This document shows positions 1 to 7,195 of a DNA stretch of 31,271 nucleotides, piece after piece; within the stretch, counting starts at the first letter, position 1, and each line of letters begins with the position of its first letter. Position numbers and translations under genes: made by a program. The notes under the pieces were generated by a model. It saw only the letters and a program-made list of their open reading frames with translations. It was not told the origin of the DNA and searched no databases. This stretch comes from CAYXOX01 sp964466745 (GTDB lineage Bacteria > Pseudomonadota > Alphaproteobacteria > Rhodobacterales > Rhodobacteraceae): contig CAYXOX010000018.1 of assembly GCA_964466745.1 (NCBI GenBank), positions 1 to 31,271 of the forward strand, read 5' to 3'.

Positions 1-1170
1 GGACAGGGCCTGCTCGACGCGATCCGGATGTGGGACAACAAGTCCACCCGCGCCAATTGCGACTACTCCTTCCACATGGCGATCACCTGGTGGGGCGAGC
101 AGGTGTTCAACGAGATGGAGGCGGTCGTCCGCGAGAAGGGCATCAATACCTTCAAGCACTTCATGGCCTACAAGGGCGCTCTGATGGTGAACGACGACGA
201 GATGTTCGCCTCCTTCCAGCGCTGCAAGGAGCTTGGCGCGATCCCGCTCGTGCATGCCGAGAACGGCGACATCGTGGCCGATCTCCAGCAGCGCCTCCTC
301 GCCGAGGGCAACAACGGCCCGGAGGCCCACGCCTACTCCCGCCCGCCGGAGGTGGAGGGCGAGGCCACCAACCGCGCCATCATGATCGCCGACATGGCGG
401 GCGTGCCGCTCTACGTGGTGCATACCTCCTCCGAGGAGGCGCACGAGGCCATCCGCCGGGCCCGGATGCAGGGTAAGCGCGTCTGGGGCGAGCCGCTGAT
501 CCAGCACCTCACTCTCGACGACAGCGAATACGCCCACCCCGACTGGGACCACGCGGCGCGCCGCGTGATGTCGCCGCCGTTCCGCAACAAGAAGCACCAG
601 GAGAGTCTGTGGAACGGGCTCGCCTCGGGTTCGCTCAGCGTGGTGGCCACCGATCACTGCGCCTTCACCACCGCGCAGAAGCGCCACGGCGTGGGCGATT
701 TCACCCAGATCCCCAACGGCACCGGCGGGCTCGAAGACCGGATGCCGATGCTCTGGAGCCACGGCGTGAACACCGGCCGGCTCACGATGCAGGAGTTCGT
801 GGCCGTCACCTCCACCAACATCGCCAAGATCCTCGGGATCTACCCGCGCAAGGGCGCGGTGCTGGAGGGCGCCGACGCGGATCTCGTCGTGTGGGATCCG
901 GCGAAGGAAAAGACGATCAGCGCCGCGACCCAGCAGTCGGCCATCGATTACAACGTCTTCGAAGGCCACCACGTGAAGGGTCTTCCCCGTTTCACGCTCA
1001 CGCGGGGCCACGTGGCCTGCCACGACGGCGAGATGCGCACCGAGGAGGGTCACGGGAAATTCGTGAAGCGGCCGCCCAACGGCCCCGTGAACCGCGCCCT
1101 GAGCACCTGGAAGGAGCTCACCGCCCCGCGCAAGGTGGAACGCACGGGGATCCCGGCGAGCGGGGTGTGA
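1..1170 (+). CDS. hydA: Dihydropyrimidinase (D-hydantoinase family), 3' part
   Basis: The gene enters from the left edge, so its start and the first metal-binding HxH are missing; 389 residues are visible up to TGA at 1168-1170. The family hydrolyses dihydrouracil and dihydrothymine (5,6-dihydropyrimidines) to N-carbamoyl-beta-amino acids, step two of reductive pyrimidine catabolism, in the cytoplasm with two metal ions. Visible family motifs in order: FKHFMAYKG with the lysine that is carboxylated to bridge the metals, VHAENGD with a metal histidine, VVHTSS with another metal histidine, and ATDHCAF with the catalytic aspartate. The C-terminal strand-rich part of the cyclic amidohydrolase fold (GADADLVVWDP) follows. 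Downstream same-strand genes encode an ABC importer of the type found beside pyrimidine catabolism genes, which supports dihydropyrimidinase over a generic hydantoinase. It ends 5 nt before the next start, so co-transcription is likely. Confidence 0.93.
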   Translation, partial: GQGLLDAIRMWDNKSTRANCDYSFHMAITWWGEQVFNEMEAVVREKGINTFKHFMAYKGALMVNDDEMFASFQRCKELGAIPLVHAENGDIVADLQQRLLAEGNNGPEAHAYSRPPEVEGEATNRAIMIADMAGVPLYVVHTSSEEAHEAIRRARMQGKRVWGEPLIQHLTLDDSEYAHPDWDHAARRVMSPPFRNKKHQESLWNGLASGSLSVVATDHCAFTTAQKRHGVGDFTQIPNGTGGLEDRMPMLWSHGVNTGRLTMQEFVAVTSTNIAKILGIYPRKGAVLEGADADLVVWDPAKEKTISAATQQSAIDYNVFEGHHVKGLPRFTLTRGHVACHDGEMRTEEGHGKFVKRPPNGPVNRALSTWKELTAPRKVERTGIPASGV

Positions 1171-1175
1171 CGGCA

Positions 1176-1544
1176 ATGCGCGCCGTGGCATTGTCGTTCG
1201 CCCTCGCCGCGGCTGCAGGCCCGGCCGCGCCCCAGGGCAACCCCATCGACGGTACGTTCGCGAACGCCGGCGGGTGCCAGCGGCTGGCGGGCGAGGTGCA
1301 GACCACCGACGAGGTCGCGATCCTCCGCCCGGACCGGCTGGAATTCCACGAAAGCTTCTGCCCGATCACCCGCCTGGGCGTGTCGGGGGGCGCCTTGACC
1401 CGGATCGAGGCCGCCTGCAGCGGCGAGGGCGAAAGCTGGACGGTGGTCTATGCCGTGGAATCGCTGCCGGCGGGCGCGGGGCATGTGTTGGTGCCCGAGC
1501 GGTTTCCCGACATCCGGATCGAGCTTCGCAGGTGCGCGCCGTGA
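1176..1544 (+). CDS. Small secreted protein with four cysteines, unknown function
   Basis: This 122-residue protein has a Sec-type signal peptide (about residues 1-20: MR, then a run rich in A and L, cleavage probably near AAPQG). The mature part is about 100 residues with four cysteines, at about 34, 62, 81 and 120, which could form two disulfides in the periplasm. I recognise no family. The ATG at 1176 lies 5 nt after the dihydropyrimidinase stop, and the stop overlaps the GTG of the following decarboxylase by 4 nt, so it sits inside the operon and is probably translationally coupled. Reading starts further upstream in this frame only give antisense-like arginine-rich sequence overlapping the previous gene, so I reject them. 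A periplasmic accessory role in pyrimidine uptake is only a guess from position. Confidence 0.72.
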   Translation: MRAVALSFALAAAAGPAAPQGNPIDGTFANAGGCQRLAGEVQTTDEVAILRPDRLEFHESFCPITRLGVSGGALTRIEAACSGEGESWTVVYAVESLPAGAGHVLVPERFPDIRIELRRCAP

Positions 1545-2953
1545 GCGGCCTGACGCCCGACGAGGAAGCCGCGATCGAGCTGGCCGCCGCCCGCGCGCTC
1601 GACTACCGCCGTGGCGTGGCCGGGCGCCCCGTGCCGCCGGCCGACGATCTCGACACCGCGGTGGCCCGGTTCAGAACACCCCTCGCTGATGCAGGAGAAT
1701 CCGCCGCCGACGTGATCCGCAACATGGCCGAGGCCGCCTGCCCCGGACTCAACCAGATGAGCGGGCCCAACTTCTACGGTTACGTTCTGGGCGCTTCGCA
1801 CCCCGCCGGCGTCGCCGCCGACATGCTGGTCTCGGCCTGGGGGCAGAACGCGGGCAGCGCCTACGAGACACCGGCGATCACGGGCATGGAACGCGCCGTC
1901 TGCGACTGGGTGATCGATCTGCTCGGCCTGCCGGAAGACAGCGGCGCCGGGCTCGTGACCGGCGGCACGGTCGCCAACACGGTGGGCGTGATGGCCGCGC
2001 GCAACGCGCTCCTCGCCCGCGAAGGCTGGGACGTGGAGGACGCCGGCCTTTTCGGCGCGCCGGAGATCCCGGTGCTGATCGGGGAAGACACCCACTCGGC
2101 GCCGCTGGCTGCGCTCCGCTACGCCGGGCTCGGGTCGGCGCGGGTCACGCGGCTGGAAACGGACGCGCAGGGCCGTGTGCGCCCCGCGGCGCTGGAGGCG
2201 GCGCTGGCGGCCTGCAGCCGCCCGCCTTTGGTGATGCTGCAGGCCGGGCAGATCGTTACCGGCGCGATGGACCCCTTCGACGAGCTGATCCCGCTCGCGC
2301 ATGCCCGGGGCGCCTGGGTGCACGTGGACGGCGCCTTCGGGCTCTGGCTCGCCGCCGTGCCCGACCTCGCCGGGCGCATCGCGGGCGTTGCCCTGGCCGA
2401 CAGCTGGGCGGTCGATCTGCACAAGTGGCTCAACGCACCCTTCGACGCGGGCATGGCGATCGTGCGCGACCGGGCGCCTCTGGTGGCCGCGATGTCGGCG
2501 CGCGGAGCCTACCTGCCGGACACCACCGAGCACTGGGAACCCGCCGACAGCACGCCGGAGCTCTCTCGGCGCGCCCGCGGCGTGCCCAGCTACGCGATCC
2601 TTCGCCACCTCGGGAAAGCCGGCGTGCGCGAGATGGTCGCGCGGCACTGCCGCCTCGCCGCGCGGCTCGCCGCGGCCGTCTCCCGGGAGCCCGGGATCGA
2701 GGTTCTCAACGAGGTCGTGGGCAATCAGGTGGCAATTGCCTGCGGATCGGGCGCAAATGGCACGGAAATGACCGCCCGGGTGCTCGACATCGTGCAGAAT
2801 CGGGGCAAGGTCTATCCGACTCACGGGGAGTGGCGGGGCCGCGGCATCATCCGGGCCTCGGTGATCGGCTACGCGATGCACGAGGAACACGTGGACCTGC
2901 TGGCCGAAGAGATCGTGGCGGCGTGGCGCCTGGTACGGAACGGGGGACGATGA
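1541..2953 (+). CDS. Group II PLP-dependent amino acid decarboxylase
   Basis: This 470-residue enzyme belongs to the aromatic-L-amino-acid, glutamate and tyrosine decarboxylase group (fold type I PLP enzymes). Visible features: an aromatic-rich substrate-side segment MSGPNFYGY near 73-81, the GGTVAN phosphate-binding stretch near 141-146, DTHSA with the ring-stacking histidine (about 185), VDGAFG with the pyridine-nitrogen aspartate (about 263), and DLHKWLN with the Schiff-base lysine (about 295). The start is GTG at 1541, overlapping the previous stop as GTGA; an in-frame GTG at 1532 is possible. The stop overlaps the ABC ATPase start as ATGA. The substrate cannot be read from sequence. Its place in a pyrimidine operon suggests an amino acid linked to beta-alanine or aspartate metabolism, but that is inference; aromatic amino acids are the alternative. 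Confidence 0.86.
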   Translation: MSGLTPDEEAAIELAAARALDYRRGVAGRPVPPADDLDTAVARFRTPLADAGESAADVIRNMAEAACPGLNQMSGPNFYGYVLGASHPAGVAADMLVSAWGQNAGSAYETPAITGMERAVCDWVIDLLGLPEDSGAGLVTGGTVANTVGVMAARNALLAREGWDVEDAGLFGAPEIPVLIGEDTHSAPLAALRYAGLGSARVTRLETDAQGRVRPAALEAALAACSRPPLVMLQAGQIVTGAMDPFDELIPLAHARGAWVHVDGAFGLWLAAVPDLAGRIAGVALADSWAVDLHKWLNAPFDAGMAIVRDRAPLVAAMSARGAYLPDTTEHWEPADSTPELSRRARGVPSYAILRHLGKAGVREMVARHCRLAARLAAAVSREPGIEVLNEVVGNQVAIACGSGANGTEMTARVLDIVQNRGKVYPTHGEWRGRGIIRASVIGYAMHEEHVDLLAEEIVAAWRLVRNGGR

Positions 2954-3732
2954 CGGCCGAGACGGTGATCGAGGCAACGGCGCTGGACCTCACCTTCCAG
3001 ACGCGCGACGGCCCGGTGCAGGCGCTGCGCGACGTCACCCTTTCCATCGGCAAGGGGGAGTTCGTGAGCTTCATCGGCCCCTCGGGCTGCGGCAAGACGA
3101 CGTTCCTGCGCTGCGTGGCCGCGCTCGAGCACCCCACCGGCGGTACGCTCACCGTGAACGGCACGAGCCCCGACGAGGCCCGCCAGGCACGGGCCTACGG
3201 CTACGTGTTCCAGGCCGCCGGCCTCTACCCGTGGCGGACGATCGCCGGCAACGTGAAGCTCCCGCTGGAAATCATGGGCTTCGACAAGGCCGAACAGGAG
3301 CGCCGGGTGGCGAGCGTGCTCAGCCTCGTGAATCTCGAGGGCTTCGAGAAGAAATACCCCTGGCAGCTTTCGGGGGGCATGCAGCAGCGCGCCTCGATCG
3401 CGCGGGCGCTGGCCTTCGATGCCGAAATACTGCTGATGGACGAACCCTTCGGGGCGCTGGACGAGATCGTGCGCGACCACCTCAACGAGCAGCTGCTCGC
3501 TCTCTGGGCGCGCACTGGCAAGACGATCGGGTTCGTCACCCACTCCATTCCCGAAGCGGTCTACCTGTCCACCAAGATCGTCGTGATGAGCCCCCGGCCG
3601 GGCCGGATCACCGACGTGATCGAGAGCACGCTTCCGGCCGAACGGCCGCTCGAGATCCGCGATGCGCCGGAATTCATCGCCATCGCGCACCGGGTGCGCG
3701 AAGGACTGCGGGCGGGGAGCAGCGATGACTGA
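2950..3732 (+). CDS. ABC transporter ATP-binding protein (nitrate/sulfonate/pyrimidine type)
   Basis: A 260-residue cytoplasmic ATPase that powers import through the two permeases encoded downstream. Motifs in order: Walker A GPSGCGKTT (43-51), Q-loop in VFQAAGLYPWRT, signature LSGGMQQR, Walker B LLMDEPFGALD and H-loop VTHSIPEAV. The signature and the LYPWRT Q-loop resemble the SsuB/TauB/ThiZ group, which pairs with NMT1/THI5-type binding proteins. The ATG at 2950 overlaps the decarboxylase stop by 4 nt, so translation is probably coupled. The neighbouring dihydropyrimidinase suggests a pyrimidine or pyrimidine-derived substrate. The exact ligand is not determined by the sequence. Confidence 0.93.
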   Translation: MTAETVIEATALDLTFQTRDGPVQALRDVTLSIGKGEFVSFIGPSGCGKTTFLRCVAALEHPTGGTLTVNGTSPDEARQARAYGYVFQAAGLYPWRTIAGNVKLPLEIMGFDKAEQERRVASVLSLVNLEGFEKKYPWQLSGGMQQRASIARALAFDAEILLMDEPFGALDEIVRDHLNEQLLALWARTGKTIGFVTHSIPEAVYLSTKIVVMSPRPGRITDVIESTLPAERPLEIRDAPEFIAIAHRVREGLRAGSSDD

Positions 3733-4027
3733 CCCCCTTCCCGCGCCGGACGATCCCATCCTGACGTCGCCCGACGACGCGGCCTACCCCTACACGCGGG
3801 CGGCGACCCGTCGTGCCAGGCGCCGCGCGGCCCGGCGGGCGCGGCGTTCGCACCGGCTGGAGTTCGTGCTGGCTTCGGCCGCCGCCGCGGCGATGGGATT
3901 GTCGGCCTGGCTGCACCTGCAAGGCGATCCGCAGACCTGGGTGCTGGCAGTCTTCGCAATCGCGGGGCTCGCCAACCTGTGGAATGCCGTGCGCGCCCTG
4001 CGCGCCATGAGGCGACGGGATGGCTGA
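3725..4027 (+). CDS. Small basic two-helix membrane protein of the transporter operon
   Basis: A 100-residue protein whose ATG at 3725 lies inside the end of the ATPase gene (8-nt overlap). Residues 1-25 are acidic and proline-rich. Residues about 27-45 hold a dense arginine cluster (RRARRRAARRARR). Two likely membrane helices follow (about 46-66 and 71-92), ending in a basic tail. By the positive-inside rule both termini should be cytoplasmic. I recognise no family. Overlap with the ATPase gene and position before the permeases suggest an accessory subunit of the importer, but the sequence shows nothing catalytic. The alternative start further upstream in this frame would overlap the ATPase gene more deeply and is unlikely. 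Confidence 0.7.
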   Translation: MTDPLPAPDDPILTSPDDAAYPYTRAATRRARRRAARRARRSHRLEFVLASAAAAAMGLSAWLHLQGDPQTWVLAVFAIAGLANLWNAVRALRAMRRRDG

Positions 4028-4154
4028 CCGCGCCCGCCCGGCGGCCATCGCCGCCGCAGCCCTCCGCCCCCGGCAGGGAACGGAGGACCGACTTCGGCCG
4101 CGGTCATCGGCTCCTCAGCCTGTACCGCGCCGGTCTGCTTGCACGCCGCTGGTT

Positions 4155-4250
4155 ACTTTGGCCTTAAAATACCTCCGCCGGAGGCAAGAAACCCGCGCGA
4201 CGGCGGCAGCCCGGACCGACCCTCCGGGGGAGGTATTTCGGGGCCAAAGT
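4155..4250. repeat. Long inverted repeat (30-bp arms) inside the transporter operon
   Basis: The arms are 4155-4184 and 4221-4250, with a 36-nt centre. They pair at 26 of 30 positions: the outer nine bases are ACTTTGGCC against GGCCAAAGT and the inner part is TACCTCCG..GGAGG against CCTCC..GGAGGTA. In RNA, two of the four mismatches become G-U pairs. It occupies the only sizeable non-coding gap (4028-4266) of an otherwise overlapping operon, between the small membrane protein and the first permease. From memory, AAATACCTCC/GGAGGTATTT palindromes are dispersed between genes in Rhodobacteraceae, so this may be one copy of a repeat family. It could act as an attenuator or mRNA processing or stability structure. 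No second copy was seen in this window. Confidence 0.85.
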
Positions 4251-4266
4251 GGCGGGGAGCGTGCCC

Positions 4267-5187
4267 ATGCTGCGTAGTGCGCTCGCAGTTATCGCGGTCG
4301 TCGCCGGGATCGTTGCGCTGTGGTACGTCGCCGTGGCGCCCATGAACATCAAGGACGTCCTCACCCAGGCCGAGCGGGCGGGGGCCGAGGTTTCGCCGCC
4401 CGGGGCGGCGCAGCGGCGCGACATGTCGGCCGTCGGCCTGACGCTCGCCCACCCCTGGGCCATCCCGGCGACCTATGCCACGGAGCGCCCGCGCCTGCCC
4501 GCGCCGCACCAGGTGGTGGCGGAGCTCTGGCAGACCACCGTGGAGCAGCGCGTGACGTCGCGGCGCAGCCTCGTTTTCCACGCCTGGATCACGCTTTCGG
4601 CGACACTGCTCGGCTTCGGGATCGGGGCGGGGCTGGGTGTGCTGCTGGCCGTGGGGATCGTCCATAACCGGGCCATGGACATGAGCGTGATGCCCTGGGC
4701 CATCGCGAGCCAGACCATCCCCATCCTGGCCATCGCCCCGATGATCATCGTGGTGCTCAATTCGGTGGGGCTGCAGGGGCTCGTCCCCAAGTCGATCATC
4801 TCGGCGTATCTGAGTTTCTTTCCGGTGGTCGTGGGCATGGTGAAGGGCCTGCGTTCGCCCGAGGCCATGCAGCTGGACCTGCTGCGGACCTACTCGGCGA
4901 GCGCCGCGCAGGGTTTCTGGAAGCTGCGCCTTCCGGCCTCCATGCCCTATCTCTTCGCGTCGCTGAAGATCGCCATCGCCGCGAGCCTCGTCGGCGCGAT
5001 CGTGGGCGAGTTGCCCACGGGCGGTGTGCGCGGCCTCGGGGCGCGGCTCCTTGCCGGCAGCTACTACGGGCAGACCGTGCAGATCTGGTCGGCGCTCTTC
5101 ATGGCCGCCATCGTGGCGGCGGCCATGGTGGGGATCGTGGCCCTCGTGCAGCGCATCACCCTTCGCCGCATGGGGCTGGAGCGGTGA
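4267..5187 (+). CDS. ABC transporter permease 1
   Basis: An inner-membrane permease of 306 residues of the BPD/MetI superfamily (SsuC/ThiX-like). It has an N-terminal helix at about 5-25 followed by a long polar loop, so it is anchored ahead of the core, then about five core helices from LVFHAWITLSATLLGFGIGAG onward. The cytoplasmic EAA-type loop that docks on the ATPase is near DLLRTYSASAAQGFWKLRLP. ATG 4267 is preferred because GGGGAG lies about 7 nt upstream; GTG codons at 4249 and 4261 are in frame, but the first lies inside the inverted repeat. The stop overlaps the second permease start by 4 nt. It likely forms a heterodimeric channel with that permease. Confidence 0.91.
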   Translation: MLRSALAVIAVVAGIVALWYVAVAPMNIKDVLTQAERAGAEVSPPGAAQRRDMSAVGLTLAHPWAIPATYATERPRLPAPHQVVAELWQTTVEQRVTSRRSLVFHAWITLSATLLGFGIGAGLGVLLAVGIVHNRAMDMSVMPWAIASQTIPILAIAPMIIVVLNSVGLQGLVPKSIISAYLSFFPVVVGMVKGLRSPEAMQLDLLRTYSASAAQGFWKLRLPASMPYLFASLKIAIAASLVGAIVGELPTGGVRGLGARLLAGSYYGQTVQIWSALFMAAIVAAAMVGIVALVQRITLRRMGLER

Positions 5188-6116
5188 CGGCGCGGCGGGT
5201 GCGGCCGGGCCTCCCCCTGCTTGCGGGATTCCTCGCCGTTGCTTTCGCGGCGCTTCTGGATCCGCGGCTCGGGCTCGTTGTGCTGGCGTGGCTGGGGCTC
5301 TGGTGGCTCAACGCGCGGCTCGCCGCCGGGGTGGACCGCGCCGGCGGGCGCGGCCGGATCGCCGTCGCCGCGATTTTCGGGGGCACGCTCCTGCTGCTCT
5401 GGGAACTCGCGGTGCGCCTTTTCGAGGTGCCGCTGGTCATCCTGCCTGCCCCGAGCCTGATCGCGGAGACCTTCGCCGCGCGGCTGCCGATCCTCTGGCG
5501 GGATTTCGTACAGACCTTCGTGAAGGGCGCGCTCTCGGGATACGCGATCGGCTGCGCGGCTGCCTTTGCCGTCGCCATCGCCGTCGACCGCTCGGATTTC
5601 CTGCGCCGGGGGTTGCTGCCCGTGGGCAGCTTCATGGCGGCGCTGCCCATCGTCGGCACCGCGCCGATCCTGGTGATGTGGTTCGGTTTCGGCTGGCAGT
5701 CCAAGGCGGCGGTGGTGGTGCTGATGGTGTTCTTCCCCATGCTCGTGAACACCGTGGCCGGCCTTTCGGAAGCGGGTGCGATGCAGCGCGACCTCATGCG
5801 CACCTACGGGGCCAGTTACTGGCAGACGCTCACGAAGCTGCGGCTTCCCGCGGCGATGCCTTTCATCTTCAACGGGCTGAAAATTTCGACAACACTTGCC
5901 CTTATCGGCGCAATCGTGGCGGAGTTCTTCGGATCGCCGACGCTCGGCATGGGCTTTCGCATCTCCACTTCCGTGGGCCAGCTCCAGCTCGATATGGTCT
6001 GGGCGGTGATTGCCGTCGCCGCGCTGGCGGGCTCGGCCTTCTACGGGGCGGTGGCACTGATAGAGAAGGGGGTCACCTTCTGGCACCCCTCGCAACGGGG
6101 CAGAGCGCACAACTGA
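5184..6116 (+). CDS. ABC transporter permease 2
   Basis: A 310-residue inner-membrane permease homologous to the preceding one. Two extra N-terminal helices (about 9-45) precede the BPD core, which begins near AAIFGGTLLLLWELAVRLF. The EAA-type loop reads DLMRTYGASYWQTLTKLRLP. GTG at 5184 overlaps the previous TGA as GTGA. After the stop there are 25 nt containing a strong ribosome binding site for the binding-protein gene. Two different permease genes imply an asymmetric channel, as in the hydroxymethylpyrimidine and pyrimidine importers of Alphaproteobacteria. The ligand is inferred from neighbours only. Confidence 0.91.
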   Translation: MTARRVRPGLPLLAGFLAVAFAALLDPRLGLVVLAWLGLWWLNARLAAGVDRAGGRGRIAVAAIFGGTLLLLWELAVRLFEVPLVILPAPSLIAETFAARLPILWRDFVQTFVKGALSGYAIGCAAAFAVAIAVDRSDFLRRGLLPVGSFMAALPIVGTAPILVMWFGFGWQSKAAVVVLMVFFPMLVNTVAGLSEAGAMQRDLMRTYGASYWQTLTKLRLPAAMPFIFNGLKISTTLALIGAIVAEFFGSPTLGMGFRISTSVGQLQLDMVWAVIAVAALAGSAFYGAVALIEKGVTFWHPSQRGRAHN

Positions 6117-6126
6117 CAGGCTCAAC

Positions 6127-6134
6127 AAGGAGGG
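6127..6134 (+). promoter_or_regulatory. Strong Shine-Dalgarno of the binding-protein gene
   Basis: AAGGAGGG ends 7 nt before ATG 6142. It is the best ribosome binding site in the operon and contrasts with the overlapping starts of the other genes. This fits the usual need for more binding protein than permease. Confidence 0.8.
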
Positions 6135-6141
6135 TAACGAC

Positions 6142-7131
6142 ATGAAGAAACTGACGACAGGCACCTTGGCGCTGGTGATGGCGGCCGGCGCGGCGCAGGC
6201 CGCGGACGAGGTGACGCTGCAGCTCAAATGGGTGACGCAGGCGCAGTTCGCCGGGTACTACGTGGCGCTGGAAAACGGCTTCTATGAGGAGGCGGATCTC
6301 GACGTGACGATCCTGCCCGGCGGGCCCGACATCGCGCCGCCGCAGGTGATCGCGGGCGGCGGTGCCGACGTGGTGGTGGAATGGATGCCGGCGGCGCTCG
6401 CCGCCCGGGAGAACGGGCTTCCGCTCGTCAATATCGCCCAGCCGTTCAAGTCCTCCGGCATGATGCTGACCTGCTGGAACGACGTCGGCATCGAGGCGCC
6501 GCAGGATCTCGTGGACCGCACGCTGGGGGTGTGGTTCTTCGGGAACGAGTTTCCGTTCCTGAGCTGGATGGCGCAGCTCGGCATCGAGACCGACGGCGCC
6601 GACGAGAACGGCGTGGAGGTGCTCAAGCAGGGCTTCAACGTCGATCCGCTGCTTCAGCGCCAGGCCGACTGCATCTCGACGATGACCTACAACGAGTACT
6701 GGCAGGTGATCGACGCGGGCGTGACGCCCGAGGAGCTGATCACCTTCAAGTACGAGGACCAGGGCGTGGCCACCCTCGAGGACGGCCTCTACGTGCTGGA
6801 GGAGAACCTCGAGGATCCGGCCTTCGTCGAAAAGATGCAGCGCTTCGTTGCCGCCTCCATGCGCGGCTGGAAATGGGCCGAGGAGAACCCCGAGGAGGCG
6901 GCGATGATCGTGCTCGAGTACGACGAGACCGGCGCCCAGACCGAAACCCATCAGAAGCGGATGATGGGCGAGGTGGCCAAGCTCACGGCAGGTTCGAACG
7001 GCGCGCTCGACCCGGCCGATTTCGAGCGCACGGTGGAGACGCTTCTCGCGGGCGGCTCCGATCCGGTGATCTCGGCCCATCCGGGTGAAGGCGCCTGGAC
7101 CCACGTGATCACGGACGTGGCGCTGAACTGA
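6142..7131 (+). CDS. NMT1/THI5-like ABC substrate-binding protein (pyrimidine type)
   Basis: A 329-residue periplasmic binding protein with a signal peptide (MKKLTTG..AAGAAQA, cleavage about 20/21 before ADEV). The mature start, VTLQLKWVTQAQFAGYYVALE, and ILPGGPDI are typical of the THI5/ThiY family, which binds thiamine-pyrimidine-type ligands; relatives beside hydantoinase genes are annotated as pyrimidine or hydroxymethylpyrimidine binding. There is no lipobox, so it is probably soluble. The cysteine-rich CCCFC motif of yeast THI5 enzymes is absent, which argues for transport rather than pyrimidine synthesis. It is the last gene of the operon and is followed by a strong hairpin. Confidence 0.9.
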   Translation: MKKLTTGTLALVMAAGAAQAADEVTLQLKWVTQAQFAGYYVALENGFYEEADLDVTILPGGPDIAPPQVIAGGGADVVVEWMPAALAARENGLPLVNIAQPFKSSGMMLTCWNDVGIEAPQDLVDRTLGVWFFGNEFPFLSWMAQLGIETDGADENGVEVLKQGFNVDPLLQRQADCISTMTYNEYWQVIDAGVTPEELITFKYEDQGVATLEDGLYVLEENLEDPAFVEKMQRFVAASMRGWKWAEENPEEAAMIVLEYDETGAQTETHQKRMMGEVAKLTAGSNGALDPADFERTVETLLAGGSDPVISAHPGEGAWTHVITDVALN

Positions 7132-7137
7132 CGGTAT

Positions 7138-7186
7138 CGCGTCGTCGGCCTCGCCCCGGATGTTCCGGACGCGGGGCCGACACGCG
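7138..7186 (+). terminator. Large hairpin at the end of the pyrimidine operon
   Basis: The outer arms 7138-7150 and 7175-7186 (CGCGTCGTCGGCC against GGCCGACACGCG) pair with a single-base bulge. An inner stem CCGGA-TGT-TCCGG lies at 7156-7168. It begins 7 nt after the binding-protein stop. There is no T-run, so it may act as a Rho-assisted terminator or a 3' mRNA stabiliser. Confidence 0.55.
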
Positions 7187-7195
7187 ACAATCCCG

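Noticed and set aside
4020..4277. Open frame across the inverted repeat
   Set aside because: It is Arg/Pro-rich, has no ribosome binding site and crosses both repeat arms.
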